Below are positions 9,609-16,367 of a stretch of DNA of 20,444 nucleotides, piece after piece. This stretch comes from Acidimangrovimonas sp. (lineage in GTDB: Bacteria; Pseudomonadota; Alphaproteobacteria; Rhodobacterales; Rhodobacteraceae), in contig JASBUM010000608.1 of NCBI GenBank assembly GCA_030147905.1, positions 1 to 20,444 of the forward strand, written 5' to 3'. A model generated the notes under the pieces. The model saw nothing but the letters and a program-made list of their open reading frames with translations, had not been told where the DNA came from and did no database searches. Positions within the stretch are counted from its first letter, which is position 1; the number at the start of each line of letters is the position of its first letter. Both the position numbers and the translations under genes were made by a program.

Positions 9609-10088
9609 TCAGGGCCGCGCGAATGTCTCGGCGAGGATCGCGGAAAGCGCCTCGGCATCGTCTTCGGTGAAGGCGGCAGGCTGATTGCTGTCGATATCGA
9701 GTACGGCGATCAATTCGCCGCGGCCGTCGAAGACCGGCAGCACCAGTTCCGAGCGCGTCGTGCTGGCGCAGGCGATATGGCACGGGAAAGCGTCGACGTC
9801 GTCGACGATCCGGGCCTTGCCGCTGCGCGCGGCGGCACCGCAGACCCCGCGGTCGAACGGGATGGTCAGGCAACCGTGGCCGCCCTGATAAGGCCCGATC
9901 TTGAGCATCTGCGGCCCGGTGACGCGGTAGAAGCCGGTCCAGTCGAAGCGCGGATCGGCGTGATGGATCTCGCAGGCCAGGGTGGCCATCAATGCGATCT
10001 GATCCGCCTCGCCCTCGGTGAGCGATCGGATGGTGGCGGCAAGCGCCGGATAGTCGAGGGAAGGTCGGGTCGCGGGTATTCGCGTCAT
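9609..10088 (-). CDS. msrC: Free methionine-(R)-sulfoxide reductase, GAF domain
   Basis: This cytosolic enzyme reduces free methionine-R-sulfoxide and belongs to oxidative damage repair. From ATG 10088 the protein is 159 aa and is almost entirely one GAF domain. Cys73, Cys83 and Cys107 reproduce the 10- and 24-residue spacing of the three active-site cysteines of E. coli fRMsr (84/94/118). They sit in GCLTIPFDRGVCG and HIACAS. SELVLPVFDGRGELIAVLDIDS completes the family pattern. A longer open frame to 10211 would add a 41-residue Pro-rich leader read through the upstream hairpin element, so it is rejected. The gene lies 149 bp downstream of the thiolase gene on the same strand, with a strong hairpin between them. 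Confidence 0.92.
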   Translation of the reverse strand: MTRIPATRPSLDYPALAATIRSLTEGEADQIALMATLACEIHHADPRFDWTGFYRVTGPQMLKIGPYQGGHGCLTIPFDRGVCGAAARSGKARIVDDVDAFPCHIACASTTRSELVLPVFDGRGELIAVLDIDSNQPAAFTEDDAEALSAILAETFARP

Positions 10089-10169
10089 GGGCTGGCTCTC
10101 GGGCGGGGGGGACGTGGGCGGGGCTGGCGGTGCGGAAGGCGGCTGTTCGGGCTGGCGGGCGCGGCAAGC

Positions 10170-10232
10170 GGGGGCTTCCGCCCCCTCTTGGCCCCTGGGG
10201 GGCCAATTCACCCCCGAGGATATTTGGGAACG
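10170..10232 (-). repeat. Rhodobacterales-type intergenic 3' element (AAATATCCTCGGGGG plus hairpins)
   Basis: Read leftward, the stretch after the thiolase stop contains CTTTCGTTCCCAAATATCC, then TCGGGGGTGAATTGG, then two GC hairpins. I recall closely similar AAATATCC-GGGGG elements followed by GC stems in gene-end intergenic regions of Rhodobacter and Roseobacter genomes. Only one copy occurs in this window, so the dispersed-repeat status rests on general familiarity, not on what the window shows. Confidence 0.4.
10188..10206 (-). terminator. Strong hairpin downstream of the thiolase gene
   Basis: TTGGCCCC (10188-10195) and GGGGCCAA (10199-10206) form a perfect 8-bp stem with a 3-nt loop. 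It lies 32 bases past the thiolase stop on the leftward transcript. A second small stem, GGGGG-CTTCCG-CCCCC, is at 10170-10185. No T-tract follows, so it may terminate transcription or stabilise the 3' end. Confidence 0.5.
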
Positions 10233-10237
10233 AAAGA

Positions 10238-11422
10238 TCAGGGGCGTTCGATCGCGATTGCGGTTCCTTCTCCGCCGCCGATGCAGATCGCGGCCAGGCC
10301 GCGTTTCAGGCCGCGGGTTTCGAGCGCATTGAGCAGCGTCACGATGATCCTTGCGCCGCTTGCGCCGATCGGATGGCCAAGGGCGCAGGCGCCACCGTTC
10401 ACGTTGATCTTCTCGTGCGGCACGCCGATTTCGCGCATGAAGGCCATGGGCACGACCGCGAAGGCCTCGTTGACCTCGAACAGGTCCACGTCATCGACGT
10501 CCCAGCCGAGCCGTTCCATCAGCTTGCGCGCGGCCGGGATCGGCGCGGTGGGGAAGAGGGCGGGTGTCTGGGCATGGCTGGCATGACCCAGGATGCGCGC
10601 GCGCACGGGGCGGCCGAGATTCCGGGCCGACCGGGCGGAGGCGAGGACCAGCGCGGCGGCGCCGTCGGATATCGACGAGGAGTTGGCCGCGGTGACGGTA
10701 CCGTCCGGGCGGAAGGCCGGCTTGAGCGTCGGGATCTTGTCGGGCCGGGCGCGACCGGGCTGTTCGTCCTCGGCGACGGTCAGCGGGCCCTGGCGGCCCT
10801 CGATCGTGATCGGGGCGATCTCCCGGTCGAAGGCGCCGCCCTTCTGCGCCGCGAGGGCTCTGTCGAGGGAAGCCAGGGCATAATCGTCCTGTGCGCTGCG
10901 GGTGAACTGGAAGGCCTCGGCGCAATCCTCGGCGAAGGTGCCCATGAGGCGGCCCTTGTCATAGGCGTCCTCGAGCCCGTCGAGGAACATGTGATCGATC
11001 ACCTGACCATGACCCAGCCGCGCGCCGCCCCGCATCTTGGGCAGCAGATAGGGCGCGTTGGTCATGCTCTCCATCCCGCCGGCGACCACCACCTCGCCCT
11101 GACCGAGCGCGATCTGGTCATGCGCGATCATCACCGCCTTCATCCCCGAGCCGCACATCTTGTTGAGGGTGGTCGCGGGGACGGCTTCGGACAGGCCGGC
11201 GTGGAAGCCCGACTGACGCGCCGGCGCCTGGCCCTGACCGGCGGGCAGGACACAGCCCATCACCAGTTCCGCGACATGCGCGGCGCCGACACCGGCATCG
11301 TCGAGCGCCGCCGCGATCGCGCGGCCGCCCAGCCGCGGCGCGTCAAGCGGGCTCAGGACGCCCTGGAAGCCCCCCATCGCCGTTCGCGCGGCACCCAGTA
11401 TCGTGACGTCGTCGTCGTTCAT
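10238..11422 (-). CDS. Acetyl-CoA C-acetyltransferase (thiolase)
   Basis: This thiolase II-type enzyme condenses two acetyl-CoA to acetoacetyl-CoA, or acts in reverse in beta-oxidation and ketone-body use. The 394-aa length is standard. The acylated nucleophile is Cys90 in NKMCGSGMKA. The other catalytic residues are His350 in GGACALGHPIGASGAR and Cys380 in CIGGGEG. GGAGG about seven bases before ATG 11422 is a strong ribosome site. No reductase (phaB) or hydroxyacyl-CoA dehydrogenase gene is adjacent, so the pathway (PHB synthesis, ethylmalonyl-CoA entry or degradation) is open. It is divergent from the STAS/RsbW pair, with a candidate promoter in the gap. Confidence 0.93.
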   Translation of the reverse strand: MNDDDVTILGAARTAMGGFQGVLSPLDAPRLGGRAIAAALDDAGVGAAHVAELVMGCVLPAGQGQAPARQSGFHAGLSEAVPATTLNKMCGSGMKAVMIAHDQIALGQGEVVVAGGMESMTNAPYLLPKMRGGARLGHGQVIDHMFLDGLEDAYDKGRLMGTFAEDCAEAFQFTRSAQDDYALASLDRALAAQKGGAFDREIAPITIEGRQGPLTVAEDEQPGRARPDKIPTLKPAFRPDGTVTAANSSSISDGAAALVLASARSARNLGRPVRARILGHASHAQTPALFPTAPIPAARKLMERLGWDVDDVDLFEVNEAFAVVPMAFMREIGVPHEKINVNGGACALGHPIGASGARIIVTLLNALETRGLKRGLAAICIGGGEGTAIAIERP

Positions 11423-11459
11423 GGTGAACCTCCCTGCGGGCCGTGGTCTTACATACCGA

Positions 11460-11488
11460 ATTGTAACGATTGCCGTCTAGCCTGCCGA
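11460..11488 (-). promoter_or_regulatory. Putative sigma70 promoter of the thiolase gene
   Basis: On the minus strand, TCGGCA (11483-11488) and TACAAT (11460-11465) are separated by 17 bp. The -10 matches consensus at five of six bases and the -35 at four of six. The expected start near 11453 would give a ~30-nt leader containing the GGAGG ribosome site. Confidence 0.45.
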
Positions 11489-11523
11489 GGGTAGCGGACA
11501 CGAGGGCCAGAACGGAGGCCGTT

Positions 11524-11868
11524 ATGGAACTGAAGGCGGAGCTTGATGGCGAGGTATTGACCGTTCGGGCGATGTCGCCGCGGATCGATGCCGCCGTCGC
11601 GATACAGTTCAAGGATCGCATGCGCGAGTTGACGGCAACGCCGGCCGAACGCGTCGTGCTGGACCTGGGCCGGGTGGAATTCCTTGATTCGAGCGGATTG
11701 GGCGCCGTAGTCGCGGTGATGAAGATGCTGGCGCCCGATCGCCGGCTGGAGCTTGCCGGGCTCACCCCGACGGTGGCCAAGGTCTTTCATCTGACCCGGA
11801 TGGATCGGGTCTTCACCATCCACGACGATCTGCGGCCGCTTGCCCATGGGCGGATGCGCGCCTGCTGA
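11524..11868 (+). CDS. STAS-domain anti-anti-sigma factor (RsbV/SpoIIAA-like)
   Basis: The 114-aa single-domain STAS protein is predicted to be an anti-sigma-factor antagonist in a partner-switching module. The core motif RVVLDLGRVEFLDSSGLGAVV contains the usual phosphorylatable serine (Ser56 or Ser57), flanked by the standard alpha-beta pattern. GGAGG eight bases before ATG 11524 supports that start over an upstream in-frame codon at 11470. Its stop overlaps the start of the RsbW-like gene (TGATG), so the two are coupled. In known systems the unphosphorylated STAS protein binds the kinase and frees its target. Neither a sigma factor nor a PP2C phosphatase gene is in the window, so the output is unknown. 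Confidence 0.88.
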   Translation: MELKAELDGEVLTVRAMSPRIDAAVAIQFKDRMRELTATPAERVVLDLGRVEFLDSSGLGAVVAVMKMLAPDRRLELAGLTPTVAKVFHLTRMDRVFTIHDDLRPLAHGRMRAC

Positions 11869-12398
11869 TGGCGCAGGACGGACACCGTGACGCATTGGCC
11901 GGTGAGCTGCGGTTCAGCTTCGCCGGCGATCCCGCAGCGGTGCGGCGCGCGCTTTCGCATGTGATGGTGCGGTTGCACGGTGCGCTGGAGGATCCGATCG
12001 ATCGCGCCACGGTGGAGATCGTGCTTGCCGAGGTGCTCAACAATGTCGCCGAACATGCCTATGGCGGCGGCGGCGGCAGGATCGAGTTGTGGCTGCGGTG
12101 GTCCGCCGACGGGCTGGGATGCGTCGTTCTCGATGACGGCCGCCCGATGCCTGGCGGACGCTTGCCTACCGGCGCGCCGCCGCGGCTGGCCGACGATCTG
12201 CCCGAGGGCGGTTTCGGCTGGCAGTTGATCCGCCGGTTGGCGCGGGATCTCTGCTATTGCCGAAGCGGCGGACGCAATCGGCTCAGTTTCTCGCTGCCAC
12301 TCGGTCAGGCGGCGGATGCCGCTTTGTCTCGGGGTGCGAAACGCTGCCACGCAAATTCCGCAATCTGCTCAAAGCGCCGCCCCATCCTGCCGCAATAA
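11868..12398 (+). CDS. RsbW-like ATP-binding serine kinase / anti-sigma factor
   Basis: This GHKL-fold ATPase is predicted to phosphorylate the STAS protein encoded just before it and to bind a partner. The N-box AEVLNNVAEHAYG (residues ~54-66, with E55 and N59), DDGRP (89-93) and the Gly-rich EGGFGWQLIRRL (113-124) are the three ATP-binding signatures. No dimerisation/His domain is present, so it is not a histidine kinase. The fold should end near GRNRLSFSLPL (residue ~145). The last ~30 residues (to AICSKRRPILPQ) do not look like the family and use atypical codons. The true family boundary therefore lies before the stop and the tail may be acquired or random sequence. It is the second gene of a TGATG-coupled pair. 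Confidence 0.85.
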   Translation: MAQDGHRDALAGELRFSFAGDPAAVRRALSHVMVRLHGALEDPIDRATVEIVLAEVLNNVAEHAYGGGGGRIELWLRWSADGLGCVVLDDGRPMPGGRLPTGAPPRLADDLPEGGFGWQLIRRLARDLCYCRSGGRNRLSFSLPLGQAADAALSRGAKRCHANSAICSKRRPILPQ

Positions 12399-12501
12399 CG
12401 ACCCGGTGGCCCCGAAGGCTTGATCTGCCGCCGGTCGGCGCCGCCCTGGCTCCGTCCGGAAAAAGGCCCGTCCTTGGCCCGGGCTCTCACAATCCGGCCA
12501 G

Positions 12502-12540
12502 GGGGCCGGCGGGAAGGTGTTCTATCTCCCCGCCGGCCCC
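12502..12540. terminator. Strong bidirectional hairpin after the RsbW-like gene
   Basis: GGGGCCGGCGGG (12502-12513) pairs perfectly with CCCGCCGGCCCC (12529-12540), giving a 12-bp stem with a 15-nt loop. CAATC (12490-12494) and GATTG (12541-12545) can pair further out. With convergent genes on both sides it could end transcripts from either direction. There is no T-tract. Confidence 0.6.
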
Positions 12541-12607
12541 GATTGTCATCGGGCGGCCTGCTTGCGGCTGCTCTGCACGCGCGGCCCCGCCGAAGGCAGG
12601 ACCTGCT

Positions 12608-12652
12608 AAGGATCGGCGGGCGAAGGATCGGCGCGCGATGGGTCGGCCCGCC
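12608..12652. repeat. Degenerate 15-bp tandem repeat, three units
   Basis: The units AAGGATCGGCGGGCG (12608), AAGGATCGGCGCGCG (12623) and ATGGGTCGGCCCGCC (12638) run head to tail, with a fading fourth unit after them. They lie in the non-coding gap between convergent genes. The 15-bp period is shared with the array after ggt, but the unit sequence differs. Confidence 0.65.
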
Positions 12653-12656
12653 GTCG

Positions 12657-12673
12657 GCCCGCCCGTGGCGGGC
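12657..12673 (-). terminator. Hairpin just downstream of the ABC fusion gene
   Basis: GCCCGCC (12657-12663) and GGCGGGC (12667-12673) form a 7-bp stem with a 3-nt loop, about 26 bases after the ABC gene stop on the leftward transcript. No T-tract follows. It is a plausible transcript end for the sugar ABC operon. Confidence 0.4.
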
Positions 12674-12698
12674 GGCCCCGGCCGGATATGGCGCGCCG

Positions 12699-14816
12699 TT
12701 ATCGCGCGGTTTCGCCGCGCCGGCGCACCACCACGTCGACGGTGATCGAGGCGAGCAGAACCGCCGCCGTCGCCATCAGCTGAATCGCCGCGGGCAGACC
12801 CAGCAGTGCCATGCCGTTCACGATCCCCGCGATGATGATCCCGCCGAGGATCGCGTGGATCGGCTGGCCCCGGCCGCCGAACAGTGACGTGCCGCCGATT
12901 ACCGCGGTCGCGACGACATAGAGAACGACCGTTCCGCCGTCGAAGCTGGTCGAGATGGAGCGCAGGCGCGATGCATAGATGATTCCGCCGAGCCCTGCCG
13001 TCATCGCGGCCAGAACGAAGGCCAGCGTCCGGATCCGCGCCAGCGAGACACCGGCGCGACGTGCCGCCTCGGCATTGCCGCCGATCGCGTAGAGGTAGCG
13101 CCCGAACCGCGTCGCCGCGAGCAGCACCGACCACAGCATGAGTACGGCGAAGACGATCGGCACGACCCAGGGCATGCCGTTGAGCGGAAAGCGGGGAATG
13201 CCGCGGTTGACGTTGCTGATCGCCACCAGAAGCGCGGCGGCGGCGGCAGCCGTGCCGATCTTGACCAGTGTCAGCCCCGGCGGTGGCGCCACCAGCCCCG
13301 AACGCCGCCGCTTGTTGTCGCGCCGGATCGCGAAAAGCGCGTAGCCACCGACGACAAGCGCCGCCAGGATCCATCCGCCTGCGCGGCTGAGCGTGCCGTT
13401 GGCAAGGTTGTTGATGGTGTCGCTGGGAATCGGGATCGTGCCGCCCGCGCCCAGAAGGGCAATCATCAGCCCCTGGAAGCCCAGAAGCCCGGCAAGCGTC
13501 ACCACGAAGGACGGCAGCCGCAGCCGCGTGATCAGCAGTCCCTGTAGAAGTCCGAGGCCTGCCGTCGCCGCCAGTGCCGCGGCGATTGCCGCCCACCACG
13601 GCCAGCCCATGCCGGGCTGCACCAGGATCGTTGTCACCGTGGCCCCGATGCCGGCCACGAACCCAAGCGACAGGTCGATTTCGCCCAGGATCAGGATGAA
13701 AACCTCGCCCATCCCGATCAGCATGAAGACCGACCCCTGCACCAGAAGGTTCACGAGGTTTCCGGCCGAGAGGAACTTCGCGTTCTCGACCTGGAAAATC
13801 GCGGCGATCAGCACCGCGCCGAGGACGACCGGCAGCACGCCGCTCTGGCCGGCGAGAATGCGCGACCAGGCGGTCGTGGCATATTCGCCGAGGCTGGGCG
13901 TCCGGTCGGCGCCGACAACCGCGCTCGGCCGTCCGGCCGCCTGATCCGCTGTCGGCTCGGCCGGTGGTGGGATGGTGGGGGCGGGCTCGCGCTCGGCCGG
14001 GGACCGTTTGGCGACGACCTTGCGTTCGGAATGGCCGATGGTCATCAGGTCGACAACCCGCGGTGGATCGAATTCGGTCATCGGTCCCTCGCCCACCATC
14101 CGGCCGAGGCGCAGGATCGCTATGCGGTCGGCCACGGCGAAGACGTCGTTGAGGTTGTGCGAGATCATCATCACCGCCAGCCCCTGGTCGGCGAGGCGAC
14201 GCACCAGCGCCAGAACCTGACGTGTCTGCGCGACGCCGAGTGCCGCGGTCGGCTCGTCTAGGATGACGAGGCGCGAATTCCACATCACCGCCTTGGCGAC
14301 GGCGATCGACTGGCGTTGCCCGCCCGACAGCGACGAGACCGGCTGCCGGATGGAACGCAGCGTGGTGACACTGAGCGAAGACAGCACCTCGGAGGCGCTG
14401 CGCTCCATCGAATCCTCGTCGAGGATCCCGCTCGCAAGCCGTTCGCGCCCCAGAAACATGTTCTGCACGATGTCGAGATTGTCGCACAGCGCGAGATCCT
14501 GATAGACCACCTCGATCCCGAGTTCGGCGGAATCGCGCGGGCTGCGGATGCGCACCGGCTCGCCCTGCCACAGGATCTCGCCGCCGTCGGCTTCGTGAAT
14601 CCCGGCGATGCACTTGACCAGAACCGACTTGCCGGCGCCATTGTCGCCGGCAAGCGCGGTCACCTGCCCGGGATAGAGCGTGAGATCGGCGCCATCCAGC
14701 GCCTGGACGGCGCCGAAATGCTTTTTCAATCCGCGCAACTGAAGAAGAGGTGCGGCGGCGGGATCAACCCTGCCGCCGCGGCCCGTCTCCGCGGTCGTGT
14801 CCGATGCCATGGTCAC
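12699..14816 (-). CDS. Sugar ABC transporter: ATPase fused to XylH/RbsC-type permease
   Basis: This single 705-aa polypeptide combines both inner components of a CUT2-type sugar importer. Residues ~25-260 are one ABC ATPase domain. It has Walker A GDNGAGKS (57-64), Q-loop Gln106, signature LSGGQRQ (163-169), Walker B VILDEP (185-190) and switch His220. A Pro/Ala-rich linker (~270-315) follows. Residues ~325-700 form a permease with about ten hydrophobic segments and the family motifs GEVFILILGEIDLSLGFVAG, NAEAARRAGV and GGRGQPIHAILGG. XylG and RbsA normally carry two ATPase domains on a separate protein; here there is one, as in FrcA, and it is fused. The frame is continuous, with no sign of a frameshift. 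The start is GTG 14816, or ATG 14810. It lies 1-7 bp after the binding-protein gene in one operon. Confidence 0.88.
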   Translation of the reverse strand: MTMASDTTAETGRGGRVDPAAAPLLQLRGLKKHFGAVQALDGADLTLYPGQVTALAGDNGAGKSVLVKCIAGIHEADGGEILWQGEPVRIRSPRDSAELGIEVVYQDLALCDNLDIVQNMFLGRERLASGILDEDSMERSASEVLSSLSVTTLRSIRQPVSSLSGGQRQSIAVAKAVMWNSRLVILDEPTAALGVAQTRQVLALVRRLADQGLAVMMISHNLNDVFAVADRIAILRLGRMVGEGPMTEFDPPRVVDLMTIGHSERKVVAKRSPAEREPAPTIPPPAEPTADQAAGRPSAVVGADRTPSLGEYATTAWSRILAGQSGVLPVVLGAVLIAAIFQVENAKFLSAGNLVNLLVQGSVFMLIGMGEVFILILGEIDLSLGFVAGIGATVTTILVQPGMGWPWWAAIAAALAATAGLGLLQGLLITRLRLPSFVVTLAGLLGFQGLMIALLGAGGTIPIPSDTINNLANGTLSRAGGWILAALVVGGYALFAIRRDNKRRRSGLVAPPPGLTLVKIGTAAAAAALLVAISNVNRGIPRFPLNGMPWVVPIVFAVLMLWSVLLAATRFGRYLYAIGGNAEAARRAGVSLARIRTLAFVLAAMTAGLGGIIYASRLRSISTSFDGGTVVLYVVATAVIGGTSLFGGRGQPIHAILGGIIIAGIVNGMALLGLPAAIQLMATAAVLLASITVDVVVRRRGETAR

Positions 14817-14817
14817 G

Positions 14818-16095
14818 TCAGCTCGCCGAGATTCCGGCGCCCTTGCAGGCCTTGGTCAGCTCACTGCCGGCGCAGAGCTTCCTGGGATCGACGAACTTGT
14901 CCTTGACCACCGTGTCCTTCATGTTCTTCGGTGTGACCCAGATCGGGGTCAGAAGGATCGACGGCACGTCCTTCTTGCCCTTGCTGTCAAGCGTCTTGCC
15001 GTTGATCAGCGCCTTGGGCGGGTTCTCGGCCGCCCGCAGGTAGATTGCCAGCGCCGCCGCGGCCTGTGCCTCAAGATAGATCGGCTTGTAGACCGTTCCG
15101 CACTGATAACCCGCGAGGATGTTCTGCAGGCCCGTCAGGGTCGCGTCCTGCCCCGTGGTCGGGAAGCTGTGCGGCGGCACCTTCAGCGTCTTGAGATAGG
15201 AGATCACCGCATTGGCGTTGCCGTCGTTCGGCGTCACCACGGCGTTGATGTTCGAATTGGCGGTGAACTGCTGCTCGAAGGTGGTGCGTGCCGTGGCCGG
15301 GTCCCATGTGCCGGCGGGCTGGCCCGCGTCCTTGTACTTGCCTGATTTGAAATGGGGGTCGAGGACGCTCATGTAGCCCTTGGCGAACAGGGTGGCGTTG
15401 TTGTCGGTCGGTGCGCCCCGCATCACCAGGACCTGCGGCTTCTTCACCTTCCAGTCCGCAAGGCATGACACCAGGCCCTTGCCGATCAGCTTGCCGACCT
15501 GAACGTTGTCGAAGCTGACGTAATAGGCGCGGTTGCCGCCCAGCGTCAGGCGGTCGTAGTCGATCACGGGGACGCCGTGCTTTTTGGCGTAATCCTCGAT
15601 CGAGGCGCCGACCCCGGATGAGATCGGATCGACGACGAGCACGCTCGCGCCCTGTGCGATCGCCGATTGCGCCTGGGTCAGCTGATCCCCTTCGCTGCCC
15701 TGCGCGTTGGAGATGATGAACTGGTCCGTCTTCAGGCCGGCCTTGGTGAAGGCTTCGGTCAGATAGGGGGCGTCGAAGGCCGTGTAGCGTGCCGAGGTGG
15801 TGGTTTCGGGCAGCAGGACAGCGATCTTGCCCTTGCCCTTCTTGACCACCGATTTCAGCTTCGACATGGCTGAGAAATCGGGGTTGAAGGAATGCGGCGT
15901 CAGCTTGACGGGCGTTTCGGACCCCGCCACCGCAAGGGTATTCTCGGTGGCCATCGCCGCGCCTGCGGTTCCCAGCGCGAGCGCGGCGGCGGCACCCGCC
16001 AGCCAGGCCCGGCGCAGCCTGCCGCCACCGCCCGCGCCACGGTTCGGACGCGAGTGCAACCTCGCAGCGAATTCGGTCGAGCCAATATCAGGCAT
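14818..16095 (-). CDS. XylF-like periplasmic sugar-binding protein
   Basis: This is the substrate-binding component of the adjacent sugar ABC importer, of the periplasmic binding protein family with two Rossmann-like lobes. Features matching D-xylose-binding XylF include KIAVLLPETTTSARYTAFDAPYL, GASVLVVDPISSG, VPVIDYDRLTLGG and YYVSFDNVQVGKLIGKGL. VTPNDGNANAVISYLK and FPTTGQDATLTGLQNILAG follow. The 425-aa length exceeds E. coli XylF (330). Part of the excess is a ~29-residue basic N-terminal region before the signal core (AWLAGAAAALALG, with cleavage possible after AMA). The remainder is a ~30-residue segment before the first lobe. AAGGAGGAG directly upstream of ATG 16095 is a strong ribosome site. 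Xylose is the best guess for the ligand, but a related pentose or hexose is possible. It is transcribed leftward with the fused transporter. Confidence 0.87.
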   Translation of the reverse strand: MPDIGSTEFAARLHSRPNRGAGGGGRLRRAWLAGAAAALALGTAGAAMATENTLAVAGSETPVKLTPHSFNPDFSAMSKLKSVVKKGKGKIAVLLPETTTSARYTAFDAPYLTEAFTKAGLKTDQFIISNAQGSEGDQLTQAQSAIAQGASVLVVDPISSGVGASIEDYAKKHGVPVIDYDRLTLGGNRAYYVSFDNVQVGKLIGKGLVSCLADWKVKKPQVLVMRGAPTDNNATLFAKGYMSVLDPHFKSGKYKDAGQPAGTWDPATARTTFEQQFTANSNINAVVTPNDGNANAVISYLKTLKVPPHSFPTTGQDATLTGLQNILAGYQCGTVYKPIYLEAQAAAALAIYLRAAENPPKALINGKTLDSKGKKDVPSILLTPIWVTPKNMKDTVVKDKFVDPRKLCAGSELTKACKGAGISAS

Positions 16096-16367
16096 GATCT
16101 CCTCCTTGATTACCGGGTTAGGCCGCTTGCCACGATTCGGGCAGGCTGGCTGGGACAAGGGCCGGGTGGCCCAGACCGGCCGATGATGGACCCGCCGCGG
16201 GGCACGGGGGAATCCACGCCTGTGTGACCATCGTTCGCAATCCCTTGATGGATTCCGTGATCTGGCGTGATCTTTGCCGCGCCGCGGCGGCAGGGCGGTG
16301 GTCAAGGCCCCTTGGCGCCCCGCGCCGGTGGCGCTAGGGTCCGCAAAAATCAGGGAGGCTTTCGTCG
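16096..16367. promoter_or_regulatory. Divergent control region of the sugar ABC operon and ggt
   Basis: These 272 bp separate two divergent start codons. They contain three GANTC sites (16134-16138, 16210-16214, 16251-16255), an 8-bp inverted repeat GGAATCCA / TGGATTCC (16209-16216 and 16249-16256), and a tandem CGTGATCT (16256-16263, 16266-16273) with 10-bp period. These could be operator or methylation-linked sites. I cannot place convincing -35/-10 pairs for either gene. No regulator gene is adjacent. Confidence 0.4.

Larger units (their letters stand above)
12399..12698. other. 300-bp convergent intergenic region
   Basis: The region separates the ends of the RsbW-like gene (rightward) and the ABC fusion gene (leftward). 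It holds two hairpins (12502-12540 and 12657-12673) and a degenerate 15-bp tandem repeat (12608-12652). A short leftward open frame (12305-12490) runs through its left part and antisense to the RsbW tail. It has no credible ribosome site or recognisable product. No RNA gene is apparent. Confidence 0.6.

Noticed and set aside
10088..10211. Longer N-terminus for msrC
   Set aside because: The extension would translate the GC hairpin element into a Pro/Ala-rich leader. The ATG at 10088 gives the family's normal length.
12305..12490. Small leftward gene in the convergent gap after the RsbW-like gene
   Set aside because: No adequate ribosome site and no recognisable product, and it overlaps the end of a supported gene. 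It is kept only as a low-interest question about a scar.
12487..14613. 708-residue leftward frame overlapping the ABC fusion gene
   Set aside because: It is a frame-shifted shadow of the real 705-aa ABC protein, Arg/Gly-rich and without motifs.
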